Shown: positions 51,991 through 60,766 of the stretch, piece after piece | Layout: each line of letters starts with the position of its first letter | Numbering within the stretch: the stretch's first letter is position 1 | Assembly: GCF_022698145.1 (NCBI RefSeq) | Contig: NZ_JALDAX010000010.1 | Location: 248,001-312,000 of the forward strand | DNA from: Streptomyces spinosisporus | Lineage (GTDB): Bacteria; Actinomycetota; Actinomycetes; Streptomycetales; Streptomycetaceae | Direction: 5' to 3' | Length of the DNA: 64,000 bases | Program-made: the position numbers and the translations under genes | Notes under the pieces: model-generated | Seen by the model: only the letters and a program-made list of their open reading frames with translations | Told to the model about the DNA's origin: nothing | Databases searched by the model: none

Positions 51991-54534
51991 ATGGACCCGA
52001 ACAGCCGGGGACCCGAGGAGTACGGCCATGACGGCGGCGGCGACACGCCACGCCAGCGCCCGCCCAGGGACCCCCTCACACCCGACTTCGGACAGCACAC
52101 GCCCGCGCTCGCACGCACGGTTCAGCTGGTCACGGGCGACTACCTGCTCACCGTCAACCCCGTCGACGGCAGCGAGATAGAGCCCTGCCCGCCGGGCGAG
52201 CGCCCGGGCCGGCCCGAGAAGCTCACCGCGGCCGGACGCGCCGAGGTGGAACGCGCCGCCAGACCGCCCGTCCCGCCGGGCCCGGCCCCCGTGGCGCTGC
52301 CGCTGCTGGAGCGCCAGGACGAGCGCGAGCGGCTCGTCCGTCTCCTCGCCCGCGGCCGCTCGGTCCGCCTCACCGGACCGGCCGGCTCCGGCCGCACCAG
52401 CCTCCTCGACCTGATCGCCGAGGACTGCTCGGACCTCGCCCCCGACGGCGTGATCCGCCTCAGCGGCTACCACCGCACCGCGGACGAACTCCTCCACGAC
52501 CTCTTCTACGCCGTCTACGACGCACCCCTGCACCGTCCGGAACGGGACGAACTGCTCGCCCACGTGCGGGAGATCGGCGCGGTCGTCGTCCTCGACGACA
52601 TCGAGTTCGGCGGCGCCGGGCTCGACGAACTGCTGGACGCGACGCCCGAGTGCGCCTTCGTCATCGGTGCCACCCCCGACGTTCCCGCGCCCTCCTCCGG
52701 CTCCGAGCTCGAAGAGGTCTTCCTCGGCGGCCTGCAGCGTGCGGGCGGTGTGGACATCATCGAGCGCACCGTCGGCCGGGCCCTGACCGAGGAGGAGGCC
52801 AACTGGGCCGGCGACCTCTGGTTCGAGTCCGAGGGCCTGCCGCTGCGCTTCGTGCAGGCCGGCGCCCTGCTGCGCCAGCGCGACCGGCTGCGGGCCGGGA
52901 CCGACGCCGTGGACGAGTTCGGGGTCTTCGAGGACGCCCTGCCCGTCGACGCGCCCTTCGAGGTCGAGGCCGGCGACGACGTACCCCTGCCGTCGCTGGG
53001 CGAGGCCGCCGCTCCCGCGCCGCTGCTGGCCTCCCGGCTCAGCGCCTCCGCGCGCGCCACCCTGCGGTTCGCCGTCGCGCTCGGCGGCGAGGTGCCGCAC
53101 CAGGCGCACCTGCCCGCGCTCGTCGGCGACACCCACGCGGACGCCGCGCTGGGCGAGTTGGCGTCCTGCGGACTCCTCTCACCGGTCGGCTCCCGCTACC
53201 GCCTCGCGGCCGGGGTGCTGCAGCAGCTGGAGGCGGCGGGCTACGGCGACGACATCGAGACCCGCGCCCTGACCGCCGCCCAGCACTACGCCTGGTGGGC
53301 CGGGCACCCCTCGGTCACCCCGGAGCGGGTGTGCGCCGAGGCCGACGCGGTGCTCGCCGCCCTCGGCATCCTGGTGCCGGCCACCACGGCGCCGGCCGAG
53401 GGCGAGGAGAGCCTCACCGTGCAGCTGGCCCGCACGGCGGCGCCCGCGTTCGCCGCGGGTCTGCACTGGAGCGCCTGGGAGCGGGCCCTGCGGTCCGGTG
53501 CCGAGGCCTCCCGGCTCTCCGGCGAGGTGTCCGAACAGGCGTACTTCCACCACGAGTTGGGCATCCTCGCGCTCTGCGGCGGGCAGTTCGACCGGGCCCG
53601 CGCCGAGCTGGAGGCCTCCATCGGCCTGCGCGGCGCCCTCGCCGACAAGCGCGGCACCGTCGCGGGCCGCCGCGCCCTCGCCCTGGTCGCCGACCGCACC
53701 GGCACGACGCCGGGCCTCGGCACGACGCCGGCGCTCGGCTCGACCGCGGGCGAGGAGGTCCCCGACGCGCGTCACGAGGAGTCGCAGTCGCCCTCCGGGG
53801 GAGTGGTGGCCGCCGCGCTGCCGGGCGTACCGCGGCCGCTGTCCGCCGAGGAGTCCACGCTGGTCGTCCACCGGTCCGCGTCCGGTGCGGCGCCCAAGCA
53901 GCACCGGGCCGGGATCCGTGGTCTGGCCCGGCGCAACCTGGTCGCGGCGGGCGCGGGCGCGCTGCTGGTGGCGGTGCTCGGCACGGTCGTGACGCTCGGC
54001 GCGACGTCCAACAACGACGCCAACACCCCGTCCGACAACGTCGGCGTCAACCCGTCGGCCAGTCAGGGCCTTGACGACGGCAGCCTGGGCGCCGACAAGC
54101 CGAAGAGCGACACCGGCAAGGGCGACACCGGCACCGCGACCAGCCGCCCCACCGACCCGGGCCCCGACGGCACCTACGGCACGTCCGACGACCCGACCCC
54201 ACCGTCCGACTCGGGTCGGCCGTCGGACAGCCCGAGCGGTACGAAGGGTTCGGGGGGCAGTTCGTCGCACTCGCCGTCCAAGTCGCCGACGAAGAAGCCG
54301 CCGACGAGCCCGACGACCAAGCCGCCGACGAGCTCCAAGCCGCCGACGTCCGAGCCGCCCACCTCCGAACCGCCGACGTCCGAGCCGCCGACCTCGCCCC
54401 CGCCGTCGTCACCGTCGACCTCGGACTCGGCCAGCGGCCCGGCCTCCAGCGCCCCCGCATCGTCGAGTGCGCCGGCCACGACCAGCAGTTCGGTGAGCGC
54501 GCCTGCGAGCAGCAGTGCGGGCGGGCTGATCTGA
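51991..54534 (+). CDS. Large membrane P-loop NTPase with extracellular Pro/Thr-rich tail
   Basis: An 847-residue protein. An N-terminal disordered part (1-100), then an AAA-like domain: Walker A GPAGSGRTS (129-137) and Walker B AVVVLDDIEF (about 197-206), a helical winged-helix and TPR-like region to about 590, a membrane helix (about 655-680, NLVAAGAGALLVAVLGTVV), and a tail of about 165 residues rich in Ser, Thr, Pro with PPTSEPPTS repeats. The layout resembles STAND-type signalling ATPases. The tail would lie outside the membrane. The ATG at 51991 follows GGGGGG; the upstream frame lacks support. Function unknown. Confidence 0.8.
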   Translation: MDPNSRGPEEYGHDGGGDTPRQRPPRDPLTPDFGQHTPALARTVQLVTGDYLLTVNPVDGSEIEPCPPGERPGRPEKLTAAGRAEVERAARPPVPPGPAPVALPLLERQDERERLVRLLARGRSVRLTGPAGSGRTSLLDLIAEDCSDLAPDGVIRLSGYHRTADELLHDLFYAVYDAPLHRPERDELLAHVREIGAVVVLDDIEFGGAGLDELLDATPECAFVIGATPDVPAPSSGSELEEVFLGGLQRAGGVDIIERTVGRALTEEEANWAGDLWFESEGLPLRFVQAGALLRQRDRLRAGTDAVDEFGVFEDALPVDAPFEVEAGDDVPLPSLGEAAAPAPLLASRLSASARATLRFAVALGGEVPHQAHLPALVGDTHADAALGELASCGLLSPVGSRYRLAAGVLQQLEAAGYGDDIETRALTAAQHYAWWAGHPSVTPERVCAEADAVLAALGILVPATTAPAEGEESLTVQLARTAAPAFAAGLHWSAWERALRSGAEASRLSGEVSEQAYFHHELGILALCGGQFDRARAELEASIGLRGALADKRGTVAGRRALALVADRTGTTPGLGTTPALGSTAGEEVPDARHEESQSPSGGVVAAALPGVPRPLSAEESTLVVHRSASGAAPKQHRAGIRGLARRNLVAAGAGALLVAVLGTVVTLGATSNNDANTPSDNVGVNPSASQGLDDGSLGADKPKSDTGKGDTGTATSRPTDPGPDGTYGTSDDPTPPSDSGRPSDSPSGTKGSGGSSSHSPSKSPTKKPPTSPTTKPPTSSKPPTSEPPTSEPPTSEPPTSPPPSSPSTSDSASGPASSAPASSSAPATTSSSVSAPASSSAGGLI

Positions 54535-54727
54535 GGTCGCACGCAGAGGTGAGGGCCGACTCCGCTCGACGATCCGGCCCTCCTCGGTGTGCGGCCGTGG
54601 CTCGGAACAGCCGGCCGGACACGATCAGCGGTTCGGCGCGCACGCCCGAGCGCGGCAGTCCCGGTGGGCTGATCTGCAGCTCCGTGCAGCCGGTGAGGGC
54701 CGGGTCCGTCCGACGGACCCGGCCCTC
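54471..54727. repeat. Degenerate tandem duplication of the NTPase gene 3' end and its terminator
   Basis: The segment from 54471 (GCCGGCC ... GGGCTGATCTG ... GAGGGCC) recurs from 54610, offset 139-143 bases, with substitutions and small indels. The first copy carries the real stop; the second would read the same residues, ending PGGLI. Both include the following GAGGGCC/GGCCCTC hairpin. Confidence 0.75.
54695..54727. terminator. Bidirectional terminator
   Basis: GAGGGCCGGGTCCGTC (54695-54710) is the exact reverse complement of 54712-54727, with a single base between; the effective loop takes in inner pairs. It separates two convergent genes (NTPase and nucS). Confidence 0.85.
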
Positions 54728-54746
54728 GTCGTCGTAGAACCGTCTC

Positions 54747-55418
54747 TCAGAACAGCCGCAGCTTGTCGTCCTCGATGCCGCGCAGTGCGTCGTAGTCGAG
54801 CACGGCGCAGCCGATCCCGCGGTCCGTGGCGAGGACGCGGGCCTGGGGCTTGATCTCCTGGGCCGCGAAGATGCCGCGGACCGGGGCGAGATGCGGGTCG
54901 CGGTTCAACAGCTCCAGATAACGCGTGAGTTGCTCGACGCCGTCGATCTCGCCGCGCCGCTTGATCTCGACCGCGACGGTCTGCCCCTCGGCGTCCCGGC
55001 ACAGGATGTCGACCGGGCCGATGGCGGTCATGTATTCGCGCCGGATGAGGGTGTAGCCCTCGCCGAGGGTCTCGATGCGGTCGGCGAGGAGTTCCTGAAG
55101 GTGTGCTTCCACGCCGTCCTTGATCAGGCCGGGGTCCACGCCGAGTTCGTGCGAGGAGTCGTGGAGGATCTCCTCCATCGTGATGATGAGCTTCTCGCCC
55201 GCCTTGTTGATCACGGTCCAGACGCCCTCCTCCCCGTCCGCGCCCTCCTTCAGGGTGCAGGGCGGTGACATCCAGTTCAGGGGCTTGTAGGCGCGGTCGT
55301 CCGCGTGGATGGAGACGCTGCCGTCGGCCTTCACCAGGATCAGGCGGGGCGCCGAGGGGAGATGGGCGGTGAGCCGGCCCGCGTAGTCCACGGAGCATCG
55401 GGCAATGACGAGACGCAT
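54747..55418 (-). CDS. nucS: Mismatch-specific endonuclease NucS (EndoMS)
   Basis: A 223-residue DNA endonuclease replacing MutS-MutL mismatch repair in Actinobacteria. The N-terminal domain starts MRLVIARCSVDYAGRL; the C-terminal nuclease has PD-(D/E)XK-type residues in GPVDILCRDAEGQTVAVEIK, and ends with the beta-clamp-binding-like DKLRLF. The ATG at 55418 has only a weak GAG upstream. Loss of this gene gives hypermutation in other Actinobacteria. Confidence 0.94.
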   Translation of the reverse strand: MRLVIARCSVDYAGRLTAHLPSAPRLILVKADGSVSIHADDRAYKPLNWMSPPCTLKEGADGEEGVWTVINKAGEKLIITMEEILHDSSHELGVDPGLIKDGVEAHLQELLADRIETLGEGYTLIRREYMTAIGPVDILCRDAEGQTVAVEIKRRGEIDGVEQLTRYLELLNRDPHLAPVRGIFAAQEIKPQARVLATDRGIGCAVLDYDALRGIEDDKLRLF

Positions 55419-55695
55419 GGTCGGCAACGCTACTCGACGCGCGCGCCCCGGCGCGATCCGCCCTCCGGGCCGCCCCTGTTGTCCCGGAACACCCGAGACC
55501 ACCCTTGTTCATTGGTGGCTGATTGTGGGCCCAATGAGGCCTCTCCATGTACGCATTTTTGTGGTGCGGTCACCGTCCGTTGCTTACCGTAGTAAACGGG
55601 AGGTCGCGAGACGGGTACTGAGCGTGTTCGGTATCGCGAACTCCCTTATCTGTCCGGCAACCCCTGTCGACCACGGGGGTGCGAGAGGAGAACCC

Positions 55696-56088
55696 ATGTC
55701 GCTCGACGTCTCACCGGCCCTACTCGAGAAGGCCGAGCGAGGCGAGGTCGACGAATCCGAATTCGTCGACTGCGTCCGGACCTCCCTGCCCTACGCATGG
55801 GAGATGATCAGCTCCCTGGTGGCCCAGCTGAAGGTCGACGGCGGCACCTTCGCCGACAACCAGACGCCTCCGCCGGACGAGCAGGCACGCGGTCAGTTGC
55901 TGCGTGCGCTCGCGAGTGACGCGATACGCGGCGCGCTGCAAAGGCACTTCGGTGTGCGGCTGGCCTTCCAGAACTGCCATCGGGTGGCGGTGTTCCCGCT
56001 GGACGCCTCGGTCGACGAGACGCTGGCCCGCTTCACCTCGGTCCGCAGTCAGGTGCTCAACCAGTCCCCGGAGTTCAGGGACTGCTGA
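55696..56088 (+). CDS. SCO5389 family protein
   Basis: A 130-residue protein (SLDVSPALLEKAERGEVDES, AWEMISSLVAQLKVDGG, DASVDETLARFTSVRSQVLN). It matches the Streptomyces SCO5389 family of unknown function, which sits beside nucS. It has an alpha-helical start and no signal peptide. ATG behind AGAGGAG. Divergent from nucS across 277 bases. Confidence 0.85.
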   Translation: MSLDVSPALLEKAERGEVDESEFVDCVRTSLPYAWEMISSLVAQLKVDGGTFADNQTPPPDEQARGQLLRALASDAIRGALQRHFGVRLAFQNCHRVAVFPLDASVDETLARFTSVRSQVLNQSPEFRDC

Positions 56089-56089
56089 G

Positions 56090-56104
56090 AGCAAGCCGCT
56101 TGCT
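56090..56104. terminator. Small hairpin after the SCO5389-type gene
   Basis: AGCAAGC (56090-56096) pairs with GCTTGCT (56098-56104) with one base between, right after the stop. A weak candidate terminator between convergent genes. Confidence 0.4.
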
Positions 56105-56170
56105 TGCCGCTCCGTACGCGGGAGGTGCATTCAGTACTGGGGCGGCAAGCTCCTTGCAGGGCCGGTCCGT

Positions 56171-57202
56171 TCACCCGAGGTGCGGGAGCACCTCGGCGCC
56201 CAGCCGCCGGACGTTCTCCTCGGTGGCCGCCAGATCTCCGGAGCCCTCCACCAGCAGGGCGAACCGGGAGATGCCCGTCCGCTCGCTGGTCGCCGCGAGC
56301 CGGTCGGCACACAGCCGCGGGGTCCCCACCGGGTGCAGCCCGCAGAGCAGTTCGGTGTACGCCAGCGGGTCGCGCATCTGCCGGATCCGGCCGTCCACCG
56401 TGACATGGGCCTCGAGTCCCTGCTTCAGCCAGCCCGGCATCGCCTTCGTCAGCGCCTCCACCGCGTCCGTGCGCCGGTCCGCGATCTGGCAGACGCCGGC
56501 CGAGACATGGGCGGCGCCGAGGACGACGTCCGCCGGGTGTCCGCTGGCGCGCGCGTGCCGCCGCCACAGGGACACCATCTCGGCCTTCTCCTCGTCGCCC
56601 ACATGCATCCCGAGCAGCATCGCCAGACCGTGCTCGGCGGCCCGGCGCACACTCGACGGCGAGGTGCACGCCACGACCACCTCGGGGCCCTCCGCCTCCG
56701 ACAGGGACTCCGACGGCCTGGGGACGACGGGGACTTCGCGGAAGGGGAAGCGGCTCCCCGGGGGACCGGCGACCGACGGCTCGCGCAGCCAGCGCAGCAG
56801 CAGGTCGAGTGATTCCCCGAACCCCTCCTCGTAGGCCTCGATGCCCGAGCCGAAGACCTCCAGGTCGACCCACGGCCCGCCGCGGCCCACGCCCAGCGAG
56901 AAGCGCCCGCCGGAGGTGATGTGCAGCAGGGCGGCCTGCTCGCCCACCTTCACCGGGTGGGCGGTGGGCAGGACGGTGACCGCCGTGCCCACACGGATCC
57001 GCCGGGTCCGGCCGAGCAGCAGGGCCGCCAGCGTGATCGCGGACGGGCAGGTGCCGTACGGTACGAAGTGGTGCTCGGCCAGCCAGACCGAGTCGAGTCC
57101 CGCTTCCTCGGCGACCTCGGCCGAGCGGACCGCGCGGTGCAGCGCCTCCCCCTGACCCTGACCCGGGAACTGGGCCGCCAACACAAAACTTCCAACGCGC
57201 AT
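56171..57202 (-). CDS. Luciferase-like (LLM class) flavin-dependent oxidoreductase
   Basis: A 343-residue TIM-barrel enzyme of the bacterial luciferase family, probably using FMN or F420. Signs: AEEAGLDSVWLAEHHFVPYG, RTRRIRVGTAVTVLPTAHPV, and the flavin-binding GRFSLGVGRGGPWVDLEVFG. Substrate unknown. ATG at 57202 behind GGAAG. The frame continues further upstream without support. Confidence 0.9.
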   Translation of the reverse strand: MRVGSFVLAAQFPGQGQGEALHRAVRSAEVAEEAGLDSVWLAEHHFVPYGTCPSAITLAALLLGRTRRIRVGTAVTVLPTAHPVKVGEQAALLHITSGGRFSLGVGRGGPWVDLEVFGSGIEAYEEGFGESLDLLLRWLREPSVAGPPGSRFPFREVPVVPRPSESLSEAEGPEVVVACTSPSSVRRAAEHGLAMLLGMHVGDEEKAEMVSLWRRHARASGHPADVVLGAAHVSAGVCQIADRRTDAVEALTKAMPGWLKQGLEAHVTVDGRIRQMRDPLAYTELLCGLHPVGTPRLCADRLAATSERTGISRFALLVEGSGDLAATEENVRRLGAEVLPHLG

Positions 57203-57425
57203 TGTTCTGCCTGCTTCCTTGGCCCCGACGCGGAGCTCCCCCACACCCGCATAACCGTCTGACACGTGCCGAGGACACGGCCTGGCGGAGAGATTTCCGG
57301 ATTTTCTGCAGAATGGGTACAAGTGGCGGAGGGTTCGGCGCCGACCGGTCCTGTACGCGTACCGTCTCCGAGCCCCGTAGGCTGGACACGACCCGTGCTC
57401 CCTGTATAGCCCCGTGAGGTGTCCT

Positions 57426-57767
57426 GTGTCCCCGCGTCGCAACCGGCCCAAGGGAGCCGGCCCGTCGGGTACGTCCGGCCGCAGCGCCGAGGACGACCGC
57501 TCCGGCCGCTACGGCGGCTGGCAGTCGACCGAGAGCTGGCAGGGCGAGGACTGGAACGTACGGCACGTGGCGGGCGCCAGTGCCCAGGGCAAGACCTACC
57601 GCTGCCCCGGCTGCGACCAGTTGATCCCCTCGGGCGTCCCCCATGTCGTGGCCTGGCCGGAGCACGCGGGCGTCGACGACCGCCGCCACTGGCACAAGGC
57701 GTGCTGGAACGCGAAGGACCGCCGCACCACGAGGGTGCAGCGGTCCCGCAACGCGCCGAGGTTCTGA
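57426..57767 (+). CDS. Zinc-ribbon protein, conserved in Streptomyces
   Basis: A 113-residue protein. A disordered basic N-terminus (1-45) is followed by a CxxC/HxxxC ribbon: YRCPGCDQLIPSG, then RRHWHKACW. It may be an RNA- or DNA-binding zinc protein. GTG at 57426 after GAGGTG, with another in-frame GTG at 57414. Function unknown. Convergent with the ABC permease. Confidence 0.8.
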   Translation: MSPRRNRPKGAGPSGTSGRSAEDDRSGRYGGWQSTESWQGEDWNVRHVAGASAQGKTYRCPGCDQLIPSGVPHVVAWPEHAGVDDRRHWHKACWNAKDRRTTRVQRSRNAPRF

Positions 57768-57783
57768 ACCGGGCGACCCGTCG

Positions 57784-58659
57784 CTACACGTCGCGCTTCT
57801 GCAGCAGGGCGACCGCTCCGGCGAACGCCGCGGCCGTCACGCCCAGGGCGATCCACAGCGGGTCCCAGCCGCTCGGGCCCGAGTCGCTGAGGGAGTTGGT
57901 GTAGAAGACGCCCAGCTGGTTCGGGATCGAGTAGTCGAACAGCGCCTGGCGCACGTCCTCGAGCGCCGAGGAGACCATGAACAGCGCGATCACCAGCGGC
58001 GCCAGCACCAGGCCGATCATGAGGGTGATGGCGCCCGCGGAGTGCCGGATGACCGAGCCGACGACGAGCGAGAGCAGCCCGAGAAGCGCGATGTAGAGCG
58101 AGATGCCGAGCGTGCCCTTCAGCCACTCCGAGCCGGTCGGCTCCTTGGCGCCCTCCAGCAGGGCCACGTCGGCGAGGGCGACGACCAGCGCCGAGACGAA
58201 GGTGACGACGAAGGCCACCAGGAAGAACACGATCGCCTTCGCGGCCAGCACCCGCGGACGGGAGGGGCACGCGGTCATCGTCGTCCGGATCATGCCGGTG
58301 CCGTACTCGGAGGCGGTGGTCAGCACGCCGAGCGTGATGATGCACATGCTGCCGAGCAGCAGTCCGAAGACGCCGAAGGACAGCGGGTTCTCGCCCGCCA
58401 GGCTGCCCTCCGACTCGTTGGCGGCGACCAGCGAGGCGGTCAGCAGGCCGATGCCCATGACGAGCAGCACGAACACGCCGAGCGTCCACATCGTGGAGCG
58501 CACCGACCTGATCTTCGTCCACTCCGAGGCGATCGCGTGCCCGAGGTGCGTGCGCACGACGGGGATCGGCGAGGTGTAGCCGGGATACGGCGAACCGGAC
58601 GCCGCCGCCTGCCAGTCGGGTGCGGCGGTCTGCGGCATCGGGGGCTGGGGCGTGCTCAT
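57784..58659 (-). CDS. ABC-2 type permease, cassette 1
   Basis: A 291-residue membrane protein with six helices and an N-terminal Pro-rich tail. HAIASEWTKIRSVRSTMWTL is the family entry; ASEYGTGMIRTTMTACPSRP marks the ABC-2 domain. The ATG overlaps the ATPase stop (ATGA). Paralogue of the permease at 59996-60766. Confidence 0.92.
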   Translation of the reverse strand: MSTPQPPMPQTAAPDWQAAASGSPYPGYTSPIPVVRTHLGHAIASEWTKIRSVRSTMWTLGVFVLLVMGIGLLTASLVAANESEGSLAGENPLSFGVFGLLLGSMCIITLGVLTTASEYGTGMIRTTMTACPSRPRVLAAKAIVFFLVAFVVTFVSALVVALADVALLEGAKEPTGSEWLKGTLGISLYIALLGLLSLVVGSVIRHSAGAITLMIGLVLAPLVIALFMVSSALEDVRQALFDYSIPNQLGVFYTNSLSDSGPSGWDPLWIALGVTAAAFAGAVALLQKRDV

Positions 58660-59882
58660 CGGGCGTCCTCGGGCTTGGTCAGGTCGGCGGGGGCGGGCGG
58701 CTGCTGGGGCGCCTGGGGCGCGGCGGGCGCCGGCTGGGCGTACGGGTTGCTGCCGTCCGCGCCGGGCGCCGACGGGGCGCCGTAGGGCCCCGGCTGGGGC
58801 TGCCCGGCGCCGCCGTACGGACCCTGGCCCTGCGGCATCGCGAACGGCTGCCCGCCCTGCTGGGGCGGCGGCGGGGCGTACCAGTCCGGCTGGCCCTGCC
58901 CGGGCACCGGCATCGGCGGCTGAGCGCCCGGCGGCAGGGGCTGCATCAGCCCCTCCTTCTGGTCGATCGTCGAGCGGTAGTCGACGGCCCCCTGAGTCAT
59001 CCGCATGTACGCCTCCTCCAGCGAGGCCTGGTGCGGCGACAGCTCCCACAGGCGTACGTCCGCCTCGTGCGCGATGTCGCTGATGCGCGGGAGCGGCAGT
59101 CCCGTGATCCTGAGGGCGCCGTCCTGCTCGGGCAGCACATGCCCGCCCGCCTCGGTGAGCGCGGACGTCAGCTTCTCGCGCAGCTGCGGCTCGCCGTCGG
59201 GGGTGCGCACGCGCGCGAAGTCCGCGGAGTTGGCCGAAATGAAGTCCTTGATGCTCATGTCCGCGAGCAGCTGACCGCGCCCGATCACGATCAGGTGATC
59301 GGCGGTCAGCGCCATCTCGCTCATCAGATGGGAGGAGACGAAGACCGTACGGCCCTCCGCGGCGAGTGCCTTCATCAGGTTGCGCACCCAGAGGATGCCC
59401 TCGGGGTCGAGGCCGTTGACCGGCTCGTCGAAGAGCAGCACCTGCGGGTCGCCGAGCAGCGCGGCGGCGATGCCGAGCCGCTGTCCCATGCCGAGCGAGA
59501 AGCCCTTGGAGCGCTTCCTGGCCACGTCCTGGAGCCCGACCACACCCAGCACCTCGTCGACCCGGCGGGCCGGGATCCCGGAGAGCTGGGCCAGGCACAG
59601 CAGGTGGTTGCGGGCCGAGCGGCCGCCGTGCACGGCCTTGGCGTCGAGCAGGGCGCCCACCTGGCGGGGGGCGTTCGGGAGCCTGGGGTACGGGTAGCCG
59701 CCGATCGTCACCTGCCCCGCCGTGGGGTTGTCCAGGCCGAGGATCATCCGCATCGTCGTCGACTTGCCCGAGCCGTTGGGCCCGAGGAATCCGGTGACGG
59801 CACCCGGTCGCACCTGGAAGGAAAGGTTGTAGACGGCGGTTTTGTCGCCGTAGCGCTTGGTCAGGCCGACAGCCTCGATCAT
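58656..59882 (-). CDS. ABC exporter ATPase with Pro/Gln-rich tail, cassette 1
   Basis: A 408-residue ATPase. Walker A GPNGSGKST, signature FSLGMGQRLG (in place of LSGGQ), Walker B VLLFDEPVNGLD, H-loop SSHLMSEM. After residue about 310 a Pro/Gln/Gly-rich tail of some 100 residues is absent from the second cassette. I use the ATG at 59882; a GTG three codons upstream (59891) is an alternative. Confidence 0.92.
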   Translation of the reverse strand: MIEAVGLTKRYGDKTAVYNLSFQVRPGAVTGFLGPNGSGKSTTMRMILGLDNPTAGQVTIGGYPYPRLPNAPRQVGALLDAKAVHGGRSARNHLLCLAQLSGIPARRVDEVLGVVGLQDVARKRSKGFSLGMGQRLGIAAALLGDPQVLLFDEPVNGLDPEGILWVRNLMKALAAEGRTVFVSSHLMSEMALTADHLIVIGRGQLLADMSIKDFISANSADFARVRTPDGEPQLREKLTSALTEAGGHVLPEQDGALRITGLPLPRISDIAHEADVRLWELSPHQASLEEAYMRMTQGAVDYRSTIDQKEGLMQPLPPGAQPPMPVPGQGQPDWYAPPPPQQGGQPFAMPQGQGPYGGAGQPQPGPYGAPSAPGADGSNPYAQPAPAAPQAPQQPPAPADLTKPEDAR

Positions 59883-59995
59883 GCTCCGCACCCATCGAAA
59901 GGATCAGGACAGCGGGGCACACGCCCCCGTAAGGGTTAGGAGGATATCCATGCGCTGACGGTTCCGCTCAAGAGGAAGTAAAAGACCGGCCCCGA

Positions 59996-60766
59996 TCACG
60001 CGTCGCGTCGCTTCAGCAACACATAGCCGCCGAGGAGCGCCGCGATCACCCACAGCGCCATGATTCCGAGGCCGCCCCAGGGGCCGTAGGGGGTGTCGTC
60101 GTCGAGCGGCGTGACCACCTGCATGATCCTGCTGCCGGCCTGGTCGGGCAGATACTGGCCGATCTTCTTCGTCGCGTCGACGTTGCCCAGGATGTTGGAG
60201 ATCAGGAAGAAGAACGGCATCAGGATGCCCAGCGACAGCATCGGCGAGCGCAGCATCGCGGCGACGCCCATCGAGAAGACCGCGATGAGGGTCATGTAGA
60301 CACCGCCGCCGATCACGGCCCGCAGCACGTGCGCGTCGCCGATCGAGGCCCGGTGCGAGCCGAGCATCGCCTGGCCGAGGAAGAACGCGACGAAGCTGGT
60401 GACCAGCCCGACGGCCAGGGCGAGCACGGTCGCCACGGCGATCTTGCTGAACAGGAAGGTGCCGCGCTGCGGCACGGCGGCCAGCGAGGTGCGGATCATG
60501 CCGGTGCTGTACTCGTTCGAGACGACCAGCACCCCGAACACGATCATCGCGAGCTGGCCGAGGCTCATGCCGGCGAAGCTGATGAAGGTCGGGTCGAAGG
60601 AGAGCCGGTCCCTCCTGCTCATGTCGTCGAACTCGTTGCTCGACAGCGCGGAGATCAGCATGCCGAGCGCGACGGTGACGACCACGGCGAGGGAGAGGGT
60701 CCACACCGTGGACGCCACCGACCGGATCTTGGTCCACTCGGACCGTACGACCTGGACCGCGGTCAT
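59996..60766 (-). CDS. ABC-2 type permease, cassette 2
   Basis: A 256-residue permease with six helices: VRSEWTKIRSVASTVWTLSL, SNEYSTGMIRTSLAAVPQRG. The ATG overlaps the upstream ATPase stop. It is shorter than its paralogue because it lacks the Pro-rich start. Confidence 0.93.
   Translation of the reverse strand: MTAVQVVRSEWTKIRSVASTVWTLSLAVVVTVALGMLISALSSNEFDDMSRRDRLSFDPTFISFAGMSLGQLAMIVFGVLVVSNEYSTGMIRTSLAAVPQRGTFLFSKIAVATVLALAVGLVTSFVAFFLGQAMLGSHRASIGDAHVLRAVIGGGVYMTLIAVFSMGVAAMLRSPMLSLGILMPFFFLISNILGNVDATKKIGQYLPDQAGSRIMQVVTPLDDDTPYGPWGGLGIMALWVIAALLGGYVLLKRRDA

Noticed and set aside
54297..54405. Repeated CCGCCGACGTCCGAG-type DNA units
   Set aside because: Coding repeat for the PPTSEPPTS tail of the NTPase; not an independent element.
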